Part shown: positions 6,275 through 10,916 of the stretch, in pieces | Layout: the number at the start of each line of letters is the position of its first letter | Numbering within the stretch: position 1 is the stretch's first letter | Source: Nitrososphaerota archaeon | Lineage (GTDB): Archaea > Thermoproteota > Nitrososphaeria > Nitrososphaerales > UBA183 | Assembly (NCBI GenBank): GCA_029785235.1 | Contig: JAFMAA010000030.1 | Location: 1-10,916, forward strand | Reading direction: 5' to 3' | Length of the DNA: 10,916 nucleotides | Made by a program: the position numbers and the translations under genes | Notes under the pieces: generated by a model | Databases searched by the model: none | The model's input: only the letters and a program-made list of their open reading frames with translations | Told to the model about the DNA's origin: nothing

Positions 6275-6331
6275 AATCGCCATTGGGCTGACTCGTTTAG
6301 GTAGCGGCACCCCACGAATCGACTCCTGGTA

Positions 6332-6340
6332 GAGATATAT
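6332..6340 (+). promoter_or_regulatory. TATA box upstream of the zinc-ribbon membrane protein
   Basis: AGATATATA on the plus strand, which predicts transcription starting near 6360-6364, about 40 nt before ATG 6404. It lies after the terminator at 6243-6274, so the gene has its own promoter. Confidence 0.55.
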
Positions 6341-6403
6341 ACCTGAGTGAGGTTTTGTATGGCATTACGACTCAAGGGGCAACTTACAAATTCAAGGAGA
6401 TTC

Positions 6404-6832
6404 ATGGCTAACGAAGGCGCAGTAGCAATTGGGATCATTCTGCTTATCATCGGATTAATTGCCGTGGGGTCCAGCATTCAAACATACAATCAGTGCAATT
6501 CAACGCTCGGACAGATAGCTCAGCAGGTCAGCCCGAGCACGGCTCAACAGTGTTCGAATGCAGAATTGTTGACCATTGGCGGGGGATTAATTGGGCTGAT
6601 CGGGCTCATTGCCTTGATTGGCGGTGCGGTTGCGTCATCCCCGAGTCCCCCCGTGGTTTCTAGCCCCCCAGTTTGGCTTGTGCAAGCTCCCCCTGCTCCG
6701 CCGCCTGTGCAGTCTGGTTGGTTATGTGCCAACTGTCGGGGTCTCAATTCTCAGCCAACTGGTGCGAGAGTGCAATTCTGTCAGCACTGCGGGACCCAAC
6801 ACTTCTTTGGACTTCCCCCACCCCCCCCTTGA
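6404..6832 (+). CDS. Two-TM protein with proline-rich linker and C-terminal zinc ribbon
   Basis: A 142-aa membrane protein. TM1 is about 6-24 and TM2 about 55-76. Between them lies a polar loop with C31 and C50, which could form a disulfide outside the cell. After TM2 comes a Pro/Ser/Val linker (about 79-103), then a zinc ribbon with C108/C111 and C126/C129, ending in polyproline. The inferred topology is both termini cytoplasmic. ATG 6404 is chosen for AAGGAG four nt upstream; ATG 6359 is an alternative leaderless start. This layout of TM hairpin, proline linker and zinc ribbon is frequent in small unannotated proteins of Thermoplasmata-like archaea. No function is known to me. Confidence 0.75.
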   Translation: MANEGAVAIGIILLIIGLIAVGSSIQTYNQCNSTLGQIAQQVSPSTAQQCSNAELLTIGGGLIGLIGLIALIGGAVASSPSPPVVSSPPVWLVQAPPAPPPVQSGWLCANCRGLNSQPTGARVQFCQHCGTQHFFGLPPPPP

Positions 6833-6924
6833 AGTTCGAAGAACTCAAAGTCACGAGAGAGGCGGGGGGAGGAAGAAAACCCGTGACGACTCAAGTCCTA
6901 TAACGGACTCATGTTAACGGCCAC

Positions 6925-6945
6925 CTACCACATTATGAATGGTAG
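6925..6945 (+). repeat. Short hairpin between membrane-protein genes
   Basis: CTACCA (6925-6930) and TGGTAG (6940-6945) form a six-pair stem just before the TATA-like CTTTTTAG. It could be a weak terminator for the upstream gene or part of the next promoter. Confidence 0.35.
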
Positions 6946-6950
6946 GGTAG

Positions 6951-6958
6951 CTTTTTAG
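6951..6958 (+). promoter_or_regulatory. TATA-like box for the three-TM protein
   Basis: CTTTTTAG, similar to CTTTTAAAG (7502-7510) and CCTTTTAG (8174-8181) before the next genes. It predicts a transcription start near 6980, inside the palindromic site at 6961-6998. Confidence 0.5.
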
Positions 6959-6960
6959 CC

Positions 6961-6998
6961 GAGGAACCAATTGGTTCTCAGCAGTGTTCGAGAGAACC
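6961..6998. promoter_or_regulatory. Palindromic operator-like site
   Basis: GAACCAATTGGTTC (6964-6977) is a perfect 14-bp palindrome. Its right half-site extends to GGTTCTC (6973-6979), which is repeated inverted as GAGAACC (6992-6998). The three half-sites span the predicted transcription start, a usual position for a repressor operator in archaea. Confidence 0.55.
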
Positions 6999-7012
6999 CA
7001 CGACAGTAGGAT

Positions 7013-7474
7013 GTGGACTTGAATTTCTATGCAATGCTGACGGCAGGGAGTCCCGCACTCGCTGCTATCTCGGCGATCTTTGTTATTCTAAGTAACGTGC
7101 CTCCCTTTGCGAACTTTCTTCTTAAGCTGCGGAGTGGAAAGCGGGACCCCTTGGCAGTCCTAAACCATCTGCTACCGGTACCTAAGCAATCGTCTCACAA
7201 GACGAGCGTGAGACGAATCATGTTCTTTTGGAAGTTCGTAAGACTGTATCGCAGGACCTTGCCATACCTCATAGCTGTCCTAATTGCGATTACGCTTGCA
7301 AGCGCGACCGGCTATGTCCCGTCAAGCAATGGGTCCCTGCTCTTGCTTACCCTGATTGTTATAGACATCGTTGCGATGGCACACACGTTTCTAAAGTGCC
7401 GCTTCGAGGGGGATTTCGCTATTCTTGACTCAACATTTGAGCGAGTACTCGCTGAGCAGTCTTACTTCTATTGA
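7013..7474 (+). CDS. Three-TM membrane protein, unknown function
   Basis: A 153-aa integral membrane protein with hydrophobic segments at about 8-29 (LTAGSPALAAISAIFVILSN), 83-100 (LPYLIAVLIAITLASATG) and 107-126 (GSLLLLTLIVIDIVAMAHTF). A basic loop (KLRSGKRDPL to RRIMFFWKFVRLYRR, about 38-81) connects TM1 and TM2 and is probably cytoplasmic. GTG 7013 is used, with AGTAGG just upstream; the upstream ATG at 7011 is out of frame and stops after three codons, and ATG 7034 would remove part of the N-terminus. The promoter carries the palindromic site at 6961-6998, so this gene is probably controlled separately. No family is recognised. Confidence 0.7.
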   Translation: MDLNFYAMLTAGSPALAAISAIFVILSNVPPFANFLLKLRSGKRDPLAVLNHLLPVPKQSSHKTSVRRIMFFWKFVRLYRRTLPYLIAVLIAITLASATGYVPSSNGSLLLLTLIVIDIVAMAHTFLKCRFEGDFAILDSTFERVLAEQSYFY

Positions 7475-7501
7475 GTTTAACCGAGTGCGGTGGGGAAGAG
7501 T

Positions 7502-7510
7502 CTTTTAAAG
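7502..7510 (+). promoter_or_regulatory. TATA box for the surface-anchored protein gene
   Basis: CTTTTAAAG, about 75 nt before ATG 7582, predicting a leader of about 50 nt. The leader has a small CCAC-AA-GTGG stem at 7541-7550 and a GAGG ribosome site at 7574-7577. Confidence 0.5.
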
Positions 7511-7581
7511 CTAGATAGCATTCCACTCTACATGTCAACACCACAAGTGGTAGCAAGCCAGAAGCGTAGCAACGAGGAACC

Positions 7582-8082
7582 ATGAGTTGGCAACCCGAAC
7601 CCTACACCTACGGTTATGCTCCCCCGCCGCCTCCCGTTGAGAAGCCGCGCACTCCCGTTGTGTGGATTGTGCTCACGGTAGTTTTCGCCCTTATTGCTTC
7701 CGGAGAGGGAGCGGTTCTCTTCATCGATGTGGCACCCCAATCGAATTCAACGCCAGCTTCAGCTATGCAAACGGCCACCCTTGGGCTGAGTGTCACCACA
7801 TCATACGCCTCCACCAACAATGCGACATTGGCCGCCGAGGAGACCGTGAACTACCAGTTCAATCTCGGCCCCGCGAACTCCGGCCTTTCGCCTTCGGGCA
7901 CGAGTACGCTTCCGCCAGGGGATGTTGACCTCTACTACCTCAATGTCACATGGTCTTCCGGGAATTGTGAAACGATCACTGTGTCTGGGTCTGGATACTC
8001 GGTGGCAAGTGGAACAGTCACAACCTCCACGAGGGCTGATCTCTGCAATGGGAAACAAACTACCGTAACCCTGTCTTTCTAA
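7582..8082 (+). CDS. Single-TM protein with proline-rich N-tail and secreted beta-type domain
   Basis: A 166-aa protein. The cytoplasmic tail is Pro/Tyr-rich (YAPPPPPVEKPRTP, about 12-25); one membrane anchor lies at about 26-50 (VVWIVLTVVFALIAS onward); the rest (51-166) is rich in Ser, Thr, Gly and Asn with an alternating pattern, suggesting an extracellular beta-sandwich. C129 and C155 may form a disulfide. N-glycosylation sequons occur near N55, N80 and N121. A pilin-like or surface protein is conceivable, but there is no processing site that I can identify. GAGG five nt before the ATG supports the start. The tail-plus-anchor layout is typical of archaeal envelope proteins of unknown role. 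Confidence 0.78.
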   Translation: MSWQPEPYTYGYAPPPPPVEKPRTPVVWIVLTVVFALIASGEGAVLFIDVAPQSNSTPASAMQTATLGLSVTTSYASTNNATLAAEETVNYQFNLGPANSGLSPSGTSTLPPGDVDLYYLNVTWSSGNCETITVSGSGYSVASGTVTTSTRADLCNGKQTTVTLSF

Positions 8083-8173
8083 CCGCGATTGCGGGCCACC
8101 TAAAAGGACCTGAGACGGCGTGGCGTGCTGAAGCTGGGGGTGCCTCCCGAAACATCCCTTATAGTTGGAGAAT

Positions 8174-8181
8174 CCTTTTAG
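8174..8181 (+). promoter_or_regulatory. TATA-like box deciding the start at GTG 8204
   Basis: CCTTTTAG centred 26 nt before GTG 8204, consistent with a leaderless transcript. A second TATA-like CTTATAG lies at about 8157-8163. Confidence 0.45.
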
Positions 8182-8203
8182 CAATCAGTGGGATAACGAG
8201 TGC

Positions 8204-8839
8204 GTGGATAGTTATACCGACCCACAAACTGGTCAAACGTGGCGGGCAGTTCCCCCAGACCAAAGTGAGGGCCCCACGTATTACTCACCTCCGCCCCTGC
8301 CTTACCCGTACGATACCTCCGAAACCACGGAATGGAAGCGACCATCCATAATTCGCCGAGTTAGGGGGCTACCCGATTATGACCGGGGGAAGATCGTGGC
8401 GGTCTTACTGATCTCCTTTGGTTTTCTCGTCGTCTCACTTGTGGGTGAGTGGGGTGTGGTAATCGAAGTTGCACTGGCCGATGCGGCTATGTCGTCAACG
8501 ACACATGGCGGGACGGGCGCCGGAAATTCCACCTCATCAACTGGAAGCATGTGTTCCACTGGGTTAGGAGCCGGCTTCGGGGTCGCTCTCGGAACTCTAA
8601 TGGTCTACTGGAATCTGCTTCCATTTCTTTTCGGTTGCATCGGCACTGCACTTCTCATATGGGTCCGTGCTGATTTACATAGAGCAGAAGCTCAAGGCGA
8701 GTCGAGCGCTGTGAGTCCCCAAGAAGCCCCCTATGTTCACCGCGGGATCTTCGCCAAGGGACCTATCCTTGGCGTCCTCATCGTGACAGTGATAGTACCT
8801 CTTCTTATCATGCTCTCAGGACTGTTCATCTGTCTCTGA
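8204..8839 (+). CDS. Multi-TM membrane protein with proline-rich N-tail
   Basis: A 211-aa membrane protein. The N-tail (about 1-60) is polar, rich in Pro/Tyr (YYSPPPLPYPYD) and begins DSYTDPQTGQTW. Hydrophobic segments are at about 63-95 (IVAVLLISFGFLVVSLVG onward), 121-154 (GLGAGFGVALGTLMVYW onward) and 186-211 (ILGVLIVTVIVPLLIMLSGL). A Ser/Thr/Gly loop with C117 separates the first two. GTG 8204 is chosen from the TATA spacing; the in-frame TTG at 8165 would add 13 residues, and no early ATG exists, so the start is uncertain. Like its neighbour it may sit in the cell envelope with its proline tail in the cytoplasm. No family is recognised. Confidence 0.7.
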   Translation: MDSYTDPQTGQTWRAVPPDQSEGPTYYSPPPLPYPYDTSETTEWKRPSIIRRVRGLPDYDRGKIVAVLLISFGFLVVSLVGEWGVVIEVALADAAMSSTTHGGTGAGNSTSSTGSMCSTGLGAGFGVALGTLMVYWNLLPFLFGCIGTALLIWVRADLHRAEAQGESSAVSPQEAPYVHRGIFAKGPILGVLIVTVIVPLLIMLSGLFICL

Positions 8840-8866
8840 GGTGGGAGCGCGCCCTGACCATCCAAA

Positions 8867-8989
8867 ATGCCGGTGAAAGAAAGACGAAAAGTTCTCCGGA
8901 GCGGCGAGGTCAAGGTAGGCGCAGGATCCTCCGGCGTGGAAGGCAGCGGGGGACACCAATGCTATATACCTAACTGGTATAGTTTCTAA
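8867..8989 (+). CDS. Possible 40-aa small protein
   Basis: An ATG-started reading frame in the 205-bp gap between genes. It starts MPVKERRKVLRSGEVKV, passes through a Gly/Ser stretch and ends GGHQCYIPNWYSF. The RKVxxSG start and the GHxxYIPxW end loosely recall AbrB-like or DUF2080 small archaeal proteins, which have GxSxHVYLPKxW-type cores, but the resemblance is weak and the order is interrupted. There is no clear ribosome site. It may be chance; listed because it fills an otherwise empty stretch. Confidence 0.22.
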   Translation: MPVKERRKVLRSGEVKVGAGSSGVEGSGGHQCYIPNWYSF

Positions 8990-9018
8990 TTGCGAGGGGC
9001 GAGCCGGGCGCGAGTTGA

Positions 9019-9026
9019 TTTAAATA
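9019..9026 (+). promoter_or_regulatory. TATA box for the two-gene cassette
   Basis: TTTAAATA centred about 22 nt before ATG 9045. Also present is GAGGT (9036-9040), a few bases before the start, so either a leaderless or a very short-leader mRNA is possible. Confidence 0.6.
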
Positions 9027-9044
9027 CCGATCACAGAGGTAAAT

Positions 9045-9293
9045 ATGGAGGACGTATCCATCAAGGACGAACCTCTTGAATTTCGGGTGCTATTGCTAGA
9101 GCGCCTCGGGTACAAGTTGGCAGATGACAAGACACACATTCTGACCAAGGATGGAGTGGTTGTAGAGGATCAGTACACCCACCAGCCTCTCAAGGTGATG
9201 AACTTCATTGTGGTTCCTGGGAGTGAGATACTGCTTGACGACAACATCGTCAGCTTGTCCGCATACTTTGATGAGTATGGGGACAAGCAGTAA
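9045..9293 (+). CDS. Small acidic protein, first gene of a two-gene cassette
   Basis: An 82-aa soluble acidic protein with no family I recognise. It has helix-prone LEFRVLLLERLGYKLAD near the N-terminus, then beta-prone segments (THILTKDGVVVED, KVMNFIVVPGSEILLDD), and ends SLSAYFDEYGDKQ. Start support comes from both a TATA box 22 nt upstream and GAGGT. Its TAA overlaps the next ATG by one base (TAATG), a strong sign of co-translation in a fixed ratio. A small acidic partner ahead of a larger basic protein resembles antitoxin/toxin or chaperone/effector pairs, but no motif proves this. Confidence 0.78.
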   Translation: MEDVSIKDEPLEFRVLLLERLGYKLADDKTHILTKDGVVVEDQYTHQPLKVMNFIVVPGSEILLDDNIVSLSAYFDEYGDKQ

Positions 9294-10009
9294 TGCTCGG
9301 CGGCCCTGGCTCGCCTATATCGGAAGCGGCCAAGGGCATTGCACTGCACATTGAACAGAAGGTTGCAGATTACATAGAAGGTCTGCGAGCAGGACGAATC
9401 CGTCTGACTGGAGACCAGAGACTAGTCCGCGCATCTCTTGGCGCAAAAAGAACGCCGGAATGGAAGTTGTTTAATGACTACATTCCTGATCGGAATCTCA
9501 GGGACTTGGCGCTCGGAGGTTTGGGGCTCCGAGAATTGAGTCGCGAAGATGACGACAGACGAGTGCTCCAAGAATCACGGGGGAGAATATTGGCAAGCTT
9601 CGGGCTCTCAGGACTCCATGTCGCTCAACTGGCAGAGCACGGGCTTCTTGCCGTGATTATCACGAGCTTAGTCCGGACCCAGCCAACTCCTGCCGATGTC
9701 AAGAACAATGTAGATAAGGTCCTCCGGAACATTGACTATGGCGTTTACTTTGTCAAGGGATTTGATAAGCCAGAGAAAGTAGCAAAACTCGTCGGGATGA
9801 GGGCAGCGGTACATGGCCCTCAGCTGGTTCTCGCGAAAGCAAGCGCAAGGAAGGTTCTTGACCAGGCTGGGAGCATGCTTTCCAAGGAGCCCGACCTGAA
9901 AACTGTTGTGGTCGAAACACGCGACTTCAGAACTCTCGTGGTAACTCGAGAAGTCGATTTCAGTGCCCTTGAGGACCTTGAGAACCTTGGGCACAAACGT
10001 CTTCCATAG
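9293..10009 (+). CDS. Unknown 238-aa protein, second gene of the cassette
   Basis: A soluble, charged 238-aa protein with no transmembrane segment and no family I can name. The N-terminal half is helical and basic (IEQKVADYIEGLRAGRIRL, DQRLVRASLGAKRTPEWKLF). The middle has a hydrophobic helix (SGLHVAQLAEHGLLAVIITS). The C-terminal part alternates strands and helices (DYGVYFVKGFDKPEKVAKLV, GPQLVLAKASARKVLD, KTVVVETRDFRTLVVTREVD), suggesting a compact alpha/beta domain; conserved acidic residues in VVVETRDF could be catalytic but cannot be assigned. It starts at the overlapping TAATG and has only this partner in the operon. It could be an effector or a stress protein; function unknown. Confidence 0.78.
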   Translation: MLGGPGSPISEAAKGIALHIEQKVADYIEGLRAGRIRLTGDQRLVRASLGAKRTPEWKLFNDYIPDRNLRDLALGGLGLRELSREDDDRRVLQESRGRILASFGLSGLHVAQLAEHGLLAVIITSLVRTQPTPADVKNNVDKVLRNIDYGVYFVKGFDKPEKVAKLVGMRAAVHGPQLVLAKASARKVLDQAGSMLSKEPDLKTVVVETRDFRTLVVTREVDFSALEDLENLGHKRLP

Positions 10010-10096
10010 GATGGAAATAGGATCTCTAGAGGACCCGTTGACAACAGTCGTAGCCTCGGGTTGAAGAAACAGTAGACCAAGAGTCGGCAATTTAAC

Positions 10097-10333
10097 TTAA
10101 GGAGGGGGGTGGGGGAAAAGTTGCGAATGTCGCTCCCACACCGTCCTTGGATTAACTCGCAATTTCTTCGCAACTTCTGCCTGGCTGTAGCCCTCCGCGA
10201 GTAGCTGCTCTTTCTGCTCCTCCATTCTGGCCCGTTTTCCGGTTAATTTGACAGCTTCCGGTGGCCCTCCCACTGAGACGATCAGCTTCGGCGTCGGTCC
10301 CAGCTCGTCGTGGAAGTTCACCCTCTGGTACAT
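10097..10333 (-). CDS. Small helix-turn-helix protein (78 aa)
   Basis: A 78-aa protein whose C-terminal half is a helix-turn-helix (about 38-68: EEQKEQLLAEGYSQAEVAKKL, then RVNPRTVWERHSQLF), of the type found in resolvase C-termini and sigma-like regulators. The N-terminal 30 residues (MYQRVNFHDELGPTPKLIVSVGG) look like two short strands. ATG 10333 is chosen because GGAGGAG lies four nt upstream; the in-frame TTG at 10384 would add 17 residues. It is likely a DNA-binding regulator. The gene ends in a CCC-rich run encoding PHPPP and converges with the cassette at 9045-10009, leaving 87 bp with no feature I can support. Confidence 0.72.
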   Translation of the reverse strand: MYQRVNFHDELGPTPKLIVSVGGPPEAVKLTGKRARMEEQKEQLLAEGYSQAEVAKKLRVNPRTVWERHSQLFPHPPP

Positions 10334-10447
10334 CGCTCCTCCCCCAAGGGTCGAACCCACCACGAAGGCCGCCCCCTTCGGCAACCCAGGAAGCGAGTGG
10401 AGGATCCTAAGCCAAGAAGATGACTGAGGAGACCAAATAAGTTGAGT

Positions 10448-10912
10448 TCAAGCGCCTCTGGGGGTAGGAGGACTCGGTCGCTCCCTACGCCGTGTGTCAA
10501 CCTCCCTGGCGAGTCCCGAAACGTAATCGTTGCCCGATCCCGTAAGCTTGGCGATCTGGTGCTGTGTCAGCCCAGTCTGGTGGCGGGATTCGAGCATCCG
10601 TATCACGATGTCATGCTTGACATCCACGCGCTTCGTTCTTTCCGACAAGCGCTCCTCCGATTCTCCAAGGAACTCTTGGATTCGGGCGAGCTTTGCGCTC
10701 TGATATGTGTTCCAGAATGTCGTTCCCTCCAGCGATTTCCACGTCAGAGGATTGAACCTGGGTTCCTTGTATAGTCCCAGGGTCGGAGGCGGCCTGCGGT
10801 TGTACCGGAGCCTCGGATCCCGCTCATGCACGAGGGCGATACCCCTCGGGTCTGAGGAGCAGTGAATCCAGTAACGCACGTTCTCATCTCTCCACCCGGC
10901 GTCCAGCCGCAT
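10448..10912 (-). CDS. Protein with C-terminal helix-turn-helix (possibly continuing past the edge)
   Basis: A 154-aa protein from ATG 10912, only four bases from the window edge, so a longer start outside cannot be excluded: no in-frame stop is visible upstream. The N-terminal part is rich in aromatic and basic residues (RYWIHCSSDPRGIALVHE, then PRFNPLTWKSLEGTTFWNTY), the middle is a charged helix (KLARIQEFLGESEERLSERT), and the C-terminal third carries a helix-turn-helix (about 103-137: IVIRMLESRHQTGLTQHQIA, then KLTGSGNDYVSGLARE). It lies 114 bp upstream of the 78-aa HTH gene on the same strand, so they may be co-transcribed. A DNA-binding role is likely; family not recognised. Confidence 0.68.
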   Translation of the reverse strand: MRLDAGWRDENVRYWIHCSSDPRGIALVHERDPRLRYNRRPPPTLGLYKEPRFNPLTWKSLEGTTFWNTYQSAKLARIQEFLGESEERLSERTKRVDVKHDIVIRMLESRHQTGLTQHQIAKLTGSGNDYVSGLAREVDTRRRERPSPPTPRGA

Positions 10913-10916
10913 TAGG

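Noticed and set aside
10345..10375. Resemblance to the tRNA-Arg T arm (TGGGTTCGA) on the minus strand, a possible right attachment site
   Set aside because: Only about nine contiguous bases match exactly, the rest needs gaps, and no acceptor or anticodon arm is present. Too weak to call an att site.
1..10916. CRISPR array, insertion sequence or rRNA
   Set aside because: No regularly spaced direct repeats with unique spacers, no transposase motifs, and no rRNA sequence were seen.

Overview
The window looks like the left part of a mobile element integrated in an archaeal chromosome. Archaeal signs are TATA-box promoters (TTATATA, TTTAAATA, CTTTTTAG) about 22-28 nt upstream of several starts, including starts that appear leaderless. 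Others are an SF3 helicase/tyrosine recombinase module, C2H2-type and zinc-ribbon small proteins, membrane proteins with proline-rich linkers, and a COG2403-type GTPase at the left edge. The style (moderately high GC, proline-rich linkers, zinc-ribbon tails) suggests Thermoplasmatota, but that placement is inference.

Layout. 1-402 is chromosome: the truncated start of a COG2403 GTPase gene (often annotated cyclic 2,3-diphosphoglycerate synthetase) and an intact tRNA-Arg(CCU), both on the minus strand. 461-3983 is a tightly packed minus-strand operon, read from right to left: zinc-ribbon protein, His/Cys-rich 53-aa protein, D5_N/SF3 helicase, 140-aa unknown protein, tyrosine recombinase. Its genes overlap by a few bases (ATGA, GTGA). 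A large inverted array of 9-bp repeats lies at 1824-1936, just after the helicase, and is a candidate replication origin or Rep-binding site.

The divergent region 3984-4067 holds two back-to-back TATA boxes. Rightward from it run a possible winged-helix protein, a C2H2 zinc-finger protein, a two-TM coiled-coil protein and a small serine recombinase, ending at a strong hairpin terminator (6243-6274).

6404-8839 contains four membrane or envelope proteins, mostly each with its own promoter; the second has a palindromic operator-like site in its promoter. 9045-10009 is a two-gene cassette with a TAATG junction and no recognised function. 10097-10912 holds two minus-strand helix-turn-helix proteins.

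Working together: the left operon looks like the replication/integration core, the divergent operon combines regulators with a second recombinase, and the right half is accessory cargo. The integrase sits on the 5' side of the tRNA while chromosomal sequence lies on its 3' side, the reverse of the usual tRNA 3'-end insertion. The right attachment site was not found and is probably outside the window. No gene-free stretch exceeds 300 bases.
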